From positions 992,001 through 1,056,000 of the forward strand of contig NZ_CP114882.2 of NCBI RefSeq assembly GCF_027474525.2: 64,000 nt of DNA, in the 5' to 3' direction. This document shows positions 35,601-43,508 of this stretch, piece by piece; within the stretch, counting starts at the first letter, position 1; the number at the start of each line of letters is the position of its first letter. The notes under the pieces are model-generated. The model saw only the letters and a program-made list of their open reading frames with translations. It made no database searches and was not told where the DNA came from. The position numbers and the translations under genes were made by a program. This DNA is from Flavobacterium lacustre (lineage in GTDB: Bacteria; Bacteroidota; Bacteroidia; Flavobacteriales; Flavobacteriaceae).

Positions 35601-35888
35601 ACTTACTTCTGTAAAATGATTTCCAATAATAGCCGAAGCTTCATTATAATTAATTCCTTTTTGAAGTTTAAATAATTTAAAAATTGGAAAAAGAATAAAT
35701 CGAGACATCAAGAAAAGTTCGACTCCGACAAAAATCCAAAATAAAAACGTTCTTCCCATTGGCTTAAGCCAAAGAAAATATTCAACAAAAAGCGTAAAAA
35801 GAAGATACAACAAACCCAACCCAACAAAGAAAATAATTCCCTTGAGGAGTTCATTGGTATAAAACTTTCTGATGAAAGCTTCTAACAT
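32619..35888 (-). CDS. DUF4175 family large membrane-anchored coiled-coil protein
   Basis: A 1089-residue protein from the chosen ATG at 35888 (MLEAFIRKFY); an ATG 66 bp upstream is also in frame. Two membrane helices lie in the first 75 residues and a third near residue 150. A beta-rich extracytoplasmic region follows (to about residue 500). The second half is a very long, highly charged coiled coil rich in Lys, Glu, Gln, Asn and Leu, with a Gly/Lys-rich segment (GEGKPKPGKGQGMQLP). It matches the DUF4175 family by layout; the function is unknown. It is coupled to ybeY. Confidence 0.85.
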   Translation of the reverse strand: MLEAFIRKFYTNELLKGIIFFVGLGLLYLLFTLFVEYFLWLKPMGRTFLFWIFVGVELFLMSRFILFPIFKLFKLQKGINYNEASAIIGNHFTEVSDKLTNFLQLSDSENQTIKSELLLASIEQKANALQPIPFTNAINFKKNQKYLPLAIVPILFFVFFYLSGNSKIISQSLNRVVHFNAAFSPPAPFEFVVLNSKLQTEQNKDFVLRIKSEGKIVPENVMIFIDDESYFMESSKTGEFQFKIVKPSENVSFHLEANAVISSDFELKVITVPSISNFEMQLNFPFYLHKKPETIKGTGNAIIPEGTRVTWKMNTQATQYVDFKTDVAVSPFSKVENAFVLTKNILQNTDYQILTSNSKVKNYEKLNFQLSVIKDQFPSINVNYVPDSLKVENNYILGQISDDYGLSKLQIVYYEKGKPKTAKRGTIAIKAAAFDQFVFAFPSNLPVQQGVSYDYYFEVFDTDALHHFKSTKSAVFSNRVETIEEKEDQLLQQQNDNINSLEKSLKNQDKQFSEIDKLRKTGKEKENFEFKDQQKVNDFINRQKQQDDLMKEFADKMKNNLDKTKTDKKDETKDLLENRLDKAKKDLDNNQKLLDELKQLNDKISNEELQDKLEKFKQNSKNQVKTLEQLVELTKKYYVEKKAAQIADKLDKLSEKQNQLSDSDKENNSENQEEINKAFDKIEEELNDLDKQNKELKSPLDISKEAEKEKSVADDLNKAKEQLDKSQKEKAKPKQKSASKKMKEMSKKMEQSMESSEMEQLQEDVVMLRQILDNLLAFSLAQEDVRDQFKNLKSGSPAFNKNIKIQQNLKLQFKHVDDSLFAMSLRNPKIAEDVTKDIGNVQYNLDKSIETLSNAQIPKGISHQQYSVASANKLADFLSELLNNMKTDLSSMGEGKPKPGKGQGMQLPDIIKKQEGLGEKLKEGIKKGEQPGGKKPGQQGKEGEKGNFNGDDGEGNAKEIMEIYKEQKQLREALENELTKQGLSGNGQNALEQMKQIEKQLLNKGFKNETLQKILNVNQELLKLNTALQMQGEENKRQSETNIKQFNNQSNALPASLLDYLNSIEILNRQSLPLRSNFDLKVQEYFNKK

Positions 35889-36054
35889 TTGATAAATAAA
35901 ACCGGAAGTGTCCAATATTAATTCGCTGTTTTTTGTAACCAATAAAAGTAACAATTTAAATGAATAAAGAAATGTTAAAAAAATTAGCCTATAAAAGTCG
36001 CAAATTATCTTAATTTCTAGTTATCGAATTAAAAGATAGGCTAATTGAAAAGTG

Positions 36055-36062
36055 TATCTTTG
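36055..36062 (+). promoter_or_regulatory. -7 element (TATCTTTG) before gltX
   Basis: TATCTTTG fits TAnnTTTG, 17 bp before the gltX ATG at 36080. Confidence 0.55.
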
Positions 36063-36079
36063 CCAAAAATTTCAAAATA

Positions 36080-37591
36080 ATGTCTATACCAGTTCGGGTG
36101 CGTTTTGCACCAAGTCCAACAGGACCTTTACATATTGGCGGAGTTCGTACCGCATTATTCAATTATTTGTTTGCCAAGAAAAACGGTGGTACTTTTTATT
36201 TAAGAATTGAAGACACAGACCAAACCCGTTTTGTTCCCGGTGCCGAAGAATACATTATGGAAGCTTTAGAATGGTTAGGAATTTCTCCGGATGAAACCAT
36301 TGGAAAAAACGAAAAATTTGGTCCGTACCGTCAAAGCGAAAGAAAACATTTGTACAAACAATATGCTGATTTATTAATTGATTCCGGAAATGCTTATTAT
36401 GCATTTGATACAGCCGAAGCTTTAGATGCGCATAGAAAGCAACACGAAGAGCAAGGAAAAACCTTTATCTATAATCACCACAACAGAGAAAAACTGGATA
36501 CTTCTTTAGTTATTTCTGAGGAAGAAACAGCGAATAGAATTGCTTCAGGACAAGATTACGTAATCCGTTTTAAAACTCCGGTAAATGAAACATTGCATTT
36601 GCAAGACATCATTCGTGGTGAAGTAAAATTTGAAACAAATCTTTTAGATGATAAAGTTTTGTTCAAAAGTGACGGAATGCCAACCTATCATTTGGCGAAT
36701 ATTGTTGATGACCATTTAATGGAAACTTCACACGTTATTCGTGGAGAAGAATGGTTGCCATCTATGCCGTTACACGTTTTATTGTATCGCGCTTTTGGAT
36801 GGGAAGCACCAGAATTTGCACATTTACCTTTGATTTTAAAACCTGTTGGAAACGGAAAACTATCCAAACGTGACGGTGATAAAATGGGATTTCCTGTATT
36901 TCCTTTAGAATGGAAAACAGCAGAAGGCGTTTCATCAGGTTACAGAGAAAAAGGATTTTTTCCGGAAACGGTTATCAACTTTCTGGCATTACTAGGTTGG
37001 AACGACGGAACCGAAAAAGAATTATTTTCGCTTGAAGAATTAATCGAAGCATTTGATTTGACCAGAGTTCATAAATCAGGAGCTAAATTTGATCCTGAAA
37101 AAAACAAATGGTTCAACCATCAATATTTAGTAAAACAAAAAAACAAAACTTTAGCGAAAGCCTTTGCTCCTATTATTGAATCTAAAAATGTTTCCAGAGA
37201 TTTTACCTTTAGCGAAATGACAAAAATAGTTGCTTTGATAAAAGACAGAGCGCATTTTGTATCCGAATTTTGGGAATTAAGTGATTTCTTTTTTGTGGCT
37301 CCAACTTCATATGATGAAAAAGCAAGCAAAAACTGGAAAGAAGAGACACCTGCATTAATGGAAGAATTGATTTCGGTTCTTGAAGAAATAAGCGATTTTA
37401 CTTCGGTAAATATCGAAACCATCGTTAAAGATTGGATGACAAAAAACGAGATTGGAATGGGGAAAGTTATGCAACCGTTTCGTTTGAGTTTAGTAGGAGC
37501 GCTCAAAGGGCCTCACCTATTTGATATTGTTGAAGTAATTGGAAAGGATGAAACCATTAGAAGAATTCAAAAAGCAATAACGCTTTTATAA
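36080..37591 (+). CDS. gltX: Glutamate--tRNA ligase
   Basis: A 503-residue class Ib synthetase. The HIGH motif is in PSPTGPLHIGGVRTALF and KMSKS appears as KLSKRDGDK. Also present are RIEDTDQTRFVPGAEEY and FDPEKNKWFNHQYL. It charges tRNA-Glu. A separate GlnRS (glnS) is encoded in the window, so an indirect amidation route to Gln-tRNA is not required by this gene set. It is monocistronic with a strong hairpin downstream. Confidence 0.97.
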   Translation: MSIPVRVRFAPSPTGPLHIGGVRTALFNYLFAKKNGGTFYLRIEDTDQTRFVPGAEEYIMEALEWLGISPDETIGKNEKFGPYRQSERKHLYKQYADLLIDSGNAYYAFDTAEALDAHRKQHEEQGKTFIYNHHNREKLDTSLVISEEETANRIASGQDYVIRFKTPVNETLHLQDIIRGEVKFETNLLDDKVLFKSDGMPTYHLANIVDDHLMETSHVIRGEEWLPSMPLHVLLYRAFGWEAPEFAHLPLILKPVGNGKLSKRDGDKMGFPVFPLEWKTAEGVSSGYREKGFFPETVINFLALLGWNDGTEKELFSLEELIEAFDLTRVHKSGAKFDPEKNKWFNHQYLVKQKNKTLAKAFAPIIESKNVSRDFTFSEMTKIVALIKDRAHFVSEFWELSDFFFVAPTSYDEKASKNWKEETPALMEELISVLEEISDFTSVNIETIVKDWMTKNEIGMGKVMQPFRLSLVGALKGPHLFDIVEVIGKDETIRRIQKAITLL

Positions 37592-37615
37592 AATTTTTTA
37601 AATCAAAGTTCATAT

Positions 37616-37665
37616 AAAAGGCACAAAGATCACAACAATTAATTGTGAGTTTTGTGCCTTTTTTT
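37616..37665. terminator. Terminator between gltX and the outer-membrane protein gene
   Basis: AAAGGCACAAA ... TTTGTGCCTTT with an inner TCACAA/TTGTGA pairing, and a T-tract. Confidence 0.9.
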
Positions 37666-37678
37666 GTATTAGAAATTA

Positions 37679-38320
37679 CTATAAATAAAGAATCACATTC
37701 CCATTTAACATACTCGAATTCACTTTGAAATTAGTACCTATATTTTTGCTGTTTAAATTCCCCAATGTGTTCAACAAACCATATTGATAGGAAACATTCA
37801 ATCTAAGATGCTTGATACCAAAAGTAATTCCTGCTGTTGGATAAAAATTAAATTTAGAAATATCTTGGATATCTTTTGCGAATAAAGTCGTTCCGGAAAT
37901 GATATTATTTTCATTTTCAGTGTCTAATTTTAATTTTCCATTCAATTGAATTAAAGGACCAAACTCTACACTCAAATGATTTGGAACAATTTTATAACTC
38001 AATTGCAATGCGATTTGAGCAGATGGTAAGGCATAATTTACATCTTCACTCAGTAACACTCCATTTTTTGTAGCAACAGTAAAATTATTTTCACTGAACT
38101 GAATGCCATAAACCATATCCCAGTTATTATAGAAATTTCCTCGTATAGAAAGTCCGGCATTCCAGCCAGATTCTGGTTTTGCATCAAAATTTTTGGTGTC
38201 TAAAGTATATTGGTTTACACCAAAAAAGATTCCAATTCTATTCGAATCCCGATATTCATATTGAGAAAAACCCAATAGGGAAATCAAAAGAAAAAAGCAA
38301 GTAAAAGGTAATTTTTTCAT
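37679..38320 (-). CDS. Outer-membrane beta-barrel protein (PorT-like)
   Basis: A 213-residue protein with a signal peptide ending near LLGFSQ. The mature part is a series of amphipathic strands (RIGIFFGVNQYT, GWNAGLSIRGNFYNNWDMVYGIQ in parts, VEFGPLIQLNG, FYPTAGITFGIKHLRLNVSYQYG) ending VILYL, as in the 8-strand PorT/outer-membrane beta-barrel family of Bacteroidota. It is divergent from the stomatin-like gene across 80 bp. The function is unknown. Confidence 0.8.
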   Translation of the reverse strand: MKKLPFTCFFLLISLLGFSQYEYRDSNRIGIFFGVNQYTLDTKNFDAKPESGWNAGLSIRGNFYNNWDMVYGIQFSENNFTVATKNGVLLSEDVNYALPSAQIALQLSYKIVPNHLSVEFGPLIQLNGKLKLDTENENNIISGTTLFAKDIQDISKFNFYPTAGITFGIKHLRLNVSYQYGLLNTLGNLNSKNIGTNFKVNSSMLNGNVILYL

Positions 38321-38400
38321 AATTAAAAACTAAACGAATGACAAACCTAAAGTTTTTTTGTAATTTAACAGTAATTTTTTTAACTAAATTATACTTCACT

Positions 38401-39387
38401 ATGGACATTCCATTAATTATTTTTCTTGTATTTGGATTATTTATTTTTCTATCCTCCTTCTTTACTGTCAAACAACAATCATCAGTCATTATTGAACGTT
38501 TCGGTAAATTTTTAAGCGTTAGAAATTCTGGGCTCCAACTCAAAATTCCGTTGATTGACAGAATTGCAGGTCGTGTAAATTTAAAAATTCAACAACTTGA
38601 TGTTATTATCGAAACGAAAACCAAAGACAATGTTTTTGTGAAACTAAAAGTATCTGTTCAATTTATGGTTATTAAAGAAACCGTTTATGATGCTTTTTAT
38701 AAATTAGAATATCCACACGATCAAATTACTTCTTATGTTTTTGATGTGGTTCGAGCTGAAGTTCCAAAATTAAAATTAGATGATGTTTTTGAAAGAAAAG
38801 ATGATATTGCTATTGCAGTAAAACGAGAATTGAATGAAGCAATGACAACTTATGGTTATACGATTATCAATACTTTGGTTACTGATATTGATCCGGATAT
38901 TCAAGTAAAAAATGCGATGAACAGAATTAATGCTGCCGACAGAGAAAAAACTGTAGCCGAATTTGAAGCAGAAGCATCCAGAATTAGAATTGTGGCTAAA
39001 GCCAAAGCAGAAGCAGAAAGTAAACGTTTACAAGGACAAGGTATTGCAGATCAAAGACGTGAGATTGCAAGAGGATTGGTAGAAAGTGTTGATGTGTTGA
39101 ACAAAGTGGGTATAAACTCTCAGGAAGCCTCTGCGCTTATTGTGGTAACGCAACATTATGATACCTTGCAAGCCATTGGAGCCGACTCTAATTCGAATTT
39201 AATTTTGTTGCCCAATTCTCCACAAGCCGGAAGTGATATGTTGAATAATATGGTGGCTTCATTCTCCGCTTCAAACCAAGTAGGTGAAATGATGAAAAAA
39301 ACAAAAAGGGTGAAACCAAAAACTGATGAACATCAAACAACCACTCCTACTCCAAAACCAGAAATTAACCCGGAGGAAGAAGTATAA
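38401..39387 (+). CDS. SPFH/Band 7 (stomatin-like) membrane protein
   Basis: A 328-residue protein from the ATG at 38401. An N-terminal membrane helix (MDIPLIIFLVFGLFIFL) is followed by the SPFH domain (SSVIIERFGKFLSVRNSGLQ, DVIIETKTKDNVFVKL), a coiled coil rich in Ala and Glu (AEFEAEASRIRIVAKAKAEA) and a Pro/Lys/Glu-rich tail. It resembles the QmcA/stomatin branch, which scaffolds membrane microdomains and regulates membrane proteases. The upstream ATG at 38338 would add a second hydrophobic stretch and is less likely. Confidence 0.9.
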   Translation: MDIPLIIFLVFGLFIFLSSFFTVKQQSSVIIERFGKFLSVRNSGLQLKIPLIDRIAGRVNLKIQQLDVIIETKTKDNVFVKLKVSVQFMVIKETVYDAFYKLEYPHDQITSYVFDVVRAEVPKLKLDDVFERKDDIAIAVKRELNEAMTTYGYTIINTLVTDIDPDIQVKNAMNRINAADREKTVAEFEAEASRIRIVAKAKAEAESKRLQGQGIADQRREIARGLVESVDVLNKVGINSQEASALIVVTQHYDTLQAIGADSNSNLILLPNSPQAGSDMLNNMVASFSASNQVGEMMKKTKRVKPKTDEHQTTTPTPKPEINPEEEV

Positions 39388-39403
39388 AAAAACAATATTG
39401 CAT

Positions 39404-39431
39404 AAAAAAAGAGGCTCAACGGCCTCTTTTT
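39404..39431. terminator. Terminator overlapping the 3' end of the small envelope gene
   Basis: AAAAAGAGGC ... GCCTCTTTTT. The stop codon of the minus-strand gene (39416) lies in the loop. Confidence 0.8.
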
Positions 39432-39670
39432 CTATTGGATAACCAACCGATAATATAAGGAATTACAGCTTGTAGAATTTTTACATACGAACTCGTAACC
39501 ATTGTTTTACAATAACCAAACAAATCGTTTATCATGTTTTCAGGACTCAGGGCATCCTTAGTTCTTTCGTAACTCAAAATCAATTTTTGCAAATGAATTT
39601 CTTTTTCGAGTTTCAAAATCTCTAATTCCCTTTCGATTTCAGCGTAGGATGAGTATTTCTTGCTTCCCAT
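39416..39670 (-). CDS. Small helical protein of the YtxH/holin-like cluster (possibly DUF6327)
   Basis: An 84-residue protein: a charged N-terminal coiled coil (YAEIERELEILKLEKEIHLQKL), then a short hydrophobic segment (YVKILQAVIPYIIGWL) and a basic end. It is the last gene of a three-gene minus-strand unit, 2 bp behind the holin-like gene. Small proteins of this layout accompany YtxH and phage-holin-family genes in flavobacteria; I think the name is DUF6327 but am not sure. A role in the envelope stress response is inferred from context. Confidence 0.75.
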   Translation of the reverse strand: MGSKKYSSYAEIERELEILKLEKEIHLQKLILSYERTKDALSPENMINDLFGYCKTMVTSSYVKILQAVIPYIIGWLSNRKRGR

Positions 39671-39672
39671 AA

Positions 39673-40023
39673 TTAGTCGTTAAAAAAGATTTCAGAAAAT
39701 TTCTCTAAAATAGGACCTTCTATTATTTTATCCTTAACCAAAAATAGAAAACCCGTTGCTACTACATAAATTCCGCCAACAATAAGAAAACCTAAAGCGT
39801 TATTCTCCAAATAACTTCCTATGGCAAAAGCACCAGCTATTGAACAAAACAATAAAACCATACTGCAACACAACAAAATCAAAGTAAACTTTAAAATCAT
39901 TGTGGTTGATTTCATTGCCAATTTAAAACTCCGCAATTTATAGTACGCTAAATTACTTTCGATATACTTTTGCGCCTGTTCTTGAATGTTTTCGGTTTGT
40001 TCTTTTAATTCTTCAAAAGCCAT
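39673..40023 (-). CDS. Phage holin family / DUF1469-like membrane protein
   Basis: A 116-residue protein: an N-terminal amphipathic coiled coil (LKEQTENIQEQAQKYIESNL), then two transmembrane helices (ILKFTLILLCCSMVLLFCSIA and LGFLIVGGIYVVATGFLFLV). This matches the superfamily III holin-like / DUF1469 proteins, which in chromosomes are not phage lysis genes but envelope-stress proteins found next to YtxH genes. It is the middle gene of the trio. Confidence 0.82.
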   Translation of the reverse strand: MAFEELKEQTENIQEQAQKYIESNLAYYKLRSFKLAMKSTTMILKFTLILLCCSMVLLFCSIAGAFAIGSYLENNALGFLIVGGIYVVATGFLFLVKDKIIEGPILEKFSEIFFND

Positions 40024-40060
40024 GGTTTAGTTTTTAGTTTTCAATGGTAATACAACTCCC

Positions 40061-40393
40061 CTATTTTTTTTGAAGTTTAGCATTTTGAGTTTTCAAATCT
40101 GCTAATTTAGTTTCCAGAAAAGAAATTACATCTTCGGTTTTATAACTCATATTCGAAACCAAATCTTCATAAGAATCTTCTAAATTGTATTTCGTATTGT
40201 TAAACTTATTTTTCAACTGTGATGACACATCGTCCAGTTTATGTTTCAGTTCATCTTTAGCTTCATCAAAACCATCTTTAATTTTTCCTCGGGTATTTGA
40301 ACCTTTATCCGGAGCAAACAAAATTCCAATTCCGGCACCAATTGCCGCACCAGTCAAAAGTGCCAACAATGTATTTCCTGTATTATTTGACAT
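40061..40393 (-). CDS. YtxH domain protein
   Basis: A 110-residue protein with a Gly-rich N-terminal membrane segment (LLALLTGAAIGAGIGILFAP followed by DKGSNTRGKI), the mark of YtxH-like proteins, and a long charged coiled coil (DEAKDELKHKLDDVSSQLKN). YtxH proteins are general-stress or envelope proteins of unknown mechanism. It is the first gene of the three-gene unit. Confidence 0.88.
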   Translation of the reverse strand: MSNNTGNTLLALLTGAAIGAGIGILFAPDKGSNTRGKIKDGFDEAKDELKHKLDDVSSQLKNKFNNTKYNLEDSYEDLVSNMSYKTEDVISFLETKLADLKTQNAKLQKK

Positions 40394-40705
40394 GATCTTT
40401 ATATTTTAATAGTTTGTCTTATAAAGATACAACTTTATTAACAAGTACTCGTTAACAACTCGTTAAAGTGTAATTATATAAGACAAAACACAAATAAAAG
40501 CGCGCTGATTAACGCTTTTTATAAAAACGGGTATTGTGTCATAAAAAGCAAAAAAGTGTTTCAAATTTAACTTATGGAAGCCGTTTTTGATTGTAAAAAA
40601 TAATAGAAAAATAGAAAATAATAGAAAAATTCAATAATAATAAAAGCCCGTAATATTACGGGCTTTTCATTTATAAAATCTATACTTTTAAAATAGAAAG
40701 TTAAA
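40394..40705. other. 312-bp gene-free stretch before the YtxH unit
   Basis: No convincing gene. It holds a near -7 element TATCTTTA (minus strand, about 40423-40430) for the YtxH unit, a repeated ACTCGTTAA word near 40448-40464, an 18-bp-spaced direct repeat AATAATAGAAAAAT (40599-40612 and 40617-40630), and the glnS terminator at 40642-40667. Confidence 0.6.
40642..40667. terminator. Terminator after glnS
   Basis: A perfect palindrome with the stem AAAAGCCCGTAAT / ATTACGGGCTTTT. Confidence 0.9.
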
Positions 40706-42802
40706 TTACAAATCGTTTAACAACTCAAAAACTTTTTCGTTTTTTTCGCTATTTTTCAAATCAAAAAGTTGGTCCTTAAAATCATCAAAATTTAAAGTAT
40801 CATGTTTTAAATTTTGAATGGCTGAAATTCTAACTTTTGCCAATTGACTTTTTAAAGACATGGTATATAACTTAGTCAAAGATTCTAATTCTATATCTGA
40901 AGCTTTAACTTTATCCGAATGTTCCAATATCAAATTAGCAAACAATAAAGAATTATTGTCGTTTTTGATATTTTTGACAATCGTCTGATTAATCAAACTG
41001 AAATTATCAATACTTTTTATGTTTTCAATAATAGATTCAAGAATCAAATCAGCAGCTGTTTCCTCTTTTTCTTTTACATATTTATTGATTTCTTTTTGGG
41101 TATTCATCAATAAATTTTGTTCTTTTTTGCCTTTTTCTTCCCAGGCATCTTTAAGTCCAACTGTTTTATTAAAAACTAATTTTCCTTCTTTAGCATCTTT
41201 ATCCACATTAAAATAACCCAGACGTTGAAACTGAAAATTATCTCCAATTGCAGCACTAGAAAGGCTTGGCTCAACAAATCCTTTTACAATTTCTAAAGAA
41301 TTAGTATTCATAAATTCTAAGAAATTTTTCTCTTTATGACTGTCCGGAGCTTCATCAATAAATAGTCTGTCGTATAAACGAACTTCGGCTTCAACAGCAT
41401 GAGAAACAGCAACCCAATGCAAGGTTCCCGCTACTTTTCGTTGACTGGCTTCACTTCCGCTTCCGCTTCGGGAATCTTCATCATATGTTACTTGAATTTC
41501 TGTAATATTTCCTTGACCATCTTTGGTAACACTTTCTCCTTTAATGATATATCCATTTTTTAGACGTACTTCATTACCAATACTCAAACGGAAAAATTTA
41601 GCTGGAGCTACTTCCATAAAATCTTCTCTTTCTATGTATAATTCACGTGAAAAAGGAACTTTTCTAAAACCTGCAGTTTCATCTTCCTGATTATTTTCGG
41701 CTTCAAGCCATTCTTCTTTTCCTTCCGGATAATTTGTAATAACCAGTTTTACAGGATCTAAAACTGCCATTACTCTTGGTGCTTTTTTATTTAAATCTTC
41801 ACGCAAACAAAAATCCAAAAGCGATACATCAATTACATTCTCGCGTTTAGCAACTCCAATAATATCACAAAATTTACGAATCGATGCAGCGGTATATCCT
41901 CTTCTTCTCAATCCGGAAATCGTTGGCATTCTTGGATCATCCCAACCATTTACAATATTTTCCTGAACCAATTGCAAGAGTTTTCGCTTGCTCATTACAG
42001 TATAATTCAGATTCAAACGGGCAAATTCATATTGATGCGGTCTCACTTTAGTTTCATCGTAAATTTGGTCTAAAAACCAATCATACAATTCTCTATGCAT
42101 CACAAACTCTAAGGTACAAATTGAATGCGAAATTTGCTCGATATAATCACTTTCTCCATGTGCATAATCGTACATTGGATAAATGTTCCAATCATATCCC
42201 GTTCTATGATGATGACGGTGTAAAATACGATACATCAACGGATCACGCATCAACATATTAGTAGAAGCCATATCAATTTTGGCACGTAAAACATGACTTC
42301 CTTCAGGAAAATCACCGTTTTTCATTCCTTCAAATAAGGTCAAATTTTCTTCAACAGAACGATTTCTATAGGGACCATCAACACCTGGTTGTGTAGGAGT
42401 TCCTTTTTGTTGCGCCATATCTTCTGAAGATTGACTATCAACATACGCTTTGCCGTTTTTAATCATTTGAACCGCCCAGTCATATAATTGCTGGAAATAA
42501 TCCGAAGAATACAATTCTTCTGTCCAATTAAAACCCAGCCATTTCAAGTCTTCTTTGATGGCATCTACATATTCCTGTTCTTCTTTGGCAGGATTTGTAT
42601 CGTCAAAACGAAGATTTACAGGTGCATTGTATTTTAATCCTAATCCAAAATTTAAACAAATAGATTTGGCGTGACCAATGTGTAAATACCCATTAGGTTC
42701 CGGTGGAAAACGAAAACGTAACTTTTCCTGAGGAAAACCATTCGTTAAACTGTCTTCTATGATTTGTTCTATAAAATGAAGTGATTTATCTTCTGTTGCC
42801 AT
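40706..42802 (-). CDS. glnS: Glutamine--tRNA ligase with a C-terminal extension
   Basis: A 698-residue protein. The core (to about residue 560) has HIGH in PPEPNGYLHIGHAKSI, KMSKS-like VMSKRKLLQLV, GLRRRGYTAASIRKFC and an ending like E. coli GlnRS (VFNKTVGLKDAW). About 138 further residues follow, helical, rich in Lys, Asn and Ile, with no resemblance to the YqeY domain I can see. The ATG at 42802 (MATEDKSL) lies just after a -7 promoter element and is preferred over an upstream ATG at 42850. It charges tRNA-Gln directly. Confidence 0.95.
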   Translation of the reverse strand: MATEDKSLHFIEQIIEDSLTNGFPQEKLRFRFPPEPNGYLHIGHAKSICLNFGLGLKYNAPVNLRFDDTNPAKEEQEYVDAIKEDLKWLGFNWTEELYSSDYFQQLYDWAVQMIKNGKAYVDSQSSEDMAQQKGTPTQPGVDGPYRNRSVEENLTLFEGMKNGDFPEGSHVLRAKIDMASTNMLMRDPLMYRILHRHHHRTGYDWNIYPMYDYAHGESDYIEQISHSICTLEFVMHRELYDWFLDQIYDETKVRPHQYEFARLNLNYTVMSKRKLLQLVQENIVNGWDDPRMPTISGLRRRGYTAASIRKFCDIIGVAKRENVIDVSLLDFCLREDLNKKAPRVMAVLDPVKLVITNYPEGKEEWLEAENNQEDETAGFRKVPFSRELYIEREDFMEVAPAKFFRLSIGNEVRLKNGYIIKGESVTKDGQGNITEIQVTYDEDSRSGSGSEASQRKVAGTLHWVAVSHAVEAEVRLYDRLFIDEAPDSHKEKNFLEFMNTNSLEIVKGFVEPSLSSAAIGDNFQFQRLGYFNVDKDAKEGKLVFNKTVGLKDAWEEKGKKEQNLLMNTQKEINKYVKEKEETAADLILESIIENIKSIDNFSLINQTIVKNIKNDNNSLLFANLILEHSDKVKASDIELESLTKLYTMSLKSQLAKVRISAIQNLKHDTLNFDDFKDQLFDLKNSEKNEKVFELLNDL

Positions 42803-42820
42803 TTTTTTAATTTTGAAAGG

Positions 42821-42828
42821 CAAAGTTA
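42821..42828 (-). promoter_or_regulatory. -7 element (TAACTTTG) before glnS
   Basis: TAACTTTG on the minus strand with a TTG 19 bp upstream (42848-42850), 18 bp before the ATG at 42802. It lies inside the longer reading frame, which supports the shorter start. Confidence 0.6.
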
Positions 42829-42951
42829 CCAAAATTGATGGTTTAATCAATTATTCCCTAAGTTGTTTCTTTAGTTTTAAAAAATTAAAAACGAAATAAT
42901 TCGTACTTTTAACCCATAGAATTTTTGATAAATCATTGAATAAAGATAATC

Positions 42952-43311
42952 ATGGGAATTATAAAACTAAAAAATATACGCACTTTCTCTTATCACGGTT
43001 GTTTAATCGAAGAAGGGAAAATTGGCTCGGATTACAGTGTAGATTTAGAAGTAAAAACTGATTTACGAAAATCATCAGTCTCAGATAATCTCGAAGATAC
43101 GGTAGATTATGTGCTTTTAAATAAAATTGTAGTAGAAGAAATGGACATAAGAGCACAATTATTAGAACATGTGGCTCATAGAATTATAGTTCGTATTTTT
43201 GCTGAAGTAGCAGCTATTTCCAGAATTATTGTGGCAGTTTCTAAATTAAATCCTCCAATTGGCGGTGATGTAGAAGCAGTTACCATAGAAATGGAAGAAT
43301 ATCGAAATTAA
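42952..43311 (+). CDS. folB: Dihydroneopterin aldolase
   Basis: A 119-residue FolB of typical length. It has the segments GIIKLKNIRTFSYHGCLIEEGKIGSDY and VDYVLLNKIVVEEM (substrate-binding region) and QLLEHVAHRIIVRIF with the conserved His-Glu area. It converts 7,8-dihydroneopterin to 6-hydroxymethyl-dihydropterin in folate synthesis. It stands alone, divergent from glnS, about 125 bp before tRNA-Cys. Confidence 0.92.
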   Translation: MGIIKLKNIRTFSYHGCLIEEGKIGSDYSVDLEVKTDLRKSSVSDNLEDTVDYVLLNKIVVEEMDIRAQLLEHVAHRIIVRIFAEVAAISRIIVAVSKLNPPIGGDVEAVTIEMEEYRN

Positions 43312-43413
43312 AAAAAAGATGGTACTACCTTAAAGCAGAACATTTTAAAAGTATAAATTCTATCTTTTTTAAAGATTTTGAACTTTAAACTTTTAAACTT
43401 TAAACTTTTTAGT

Positions 43414-43421
43414 TACTTTTG
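43414..43421 (+). promoter_or_regulatory. -7 element (TACTTTTG) before tRNA-Cys
   Basis: TACTTTTG fits TAnnTTTG, with a TTTA 18 bp upstream (43392-43395). It ends 16 bp before the tRNA. Confidence 0.55.
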
Positions 43422-43437
43422 CCATCCGTTTAATCAT

Positions 43438-43508
43438 GGCGTCGTGGCCGAGCGGCTAGGCTGGGCTCTGCAAAAGCTCCTACTCCGGTTCGAATCCGGA
43501 CGATGCCT
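43438..43508 (+). tRNA. tRNA-Cys (GCA)
   Basis: A complete cloverleaf. Acceptor GGCGTCG (43438-43444) pairs with CGATGCC (43501-43507) with one G-U. The D-arm is GCC/GGC (43447-43449 with 43459-43461), and the anticodon arm GGGCT/AGCTC has loop CTGCAAA, giving anticodon GCA (Cys). The T-arm TCCGG/CCGGA has loop TTCGAAT. CCA is not encoded. Its terminator and T-arm are repeated downstream. Confidence 0.96.

Noticed and set aside
37120..37506. A 128-codon minus-strand frame within gltX
   Set aside because: Antisense shadow of a conserved synthetase; Ser/Phe-rich noise.
39673..40023. The holin-family gene considered as a sign of a prophage
   Set aside because: It sits in the YtxH / small-protein trio common on flavobacterial chromosomes, and no other phage gene is present.
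41639..41654. A CACGTG-centred sequence in glnS resembling parS
   Set aside because: Only 13 of 16 positions fit TGTTTCACGTGAAACA, it lies inside coding sequence and is isolated from the cluster.
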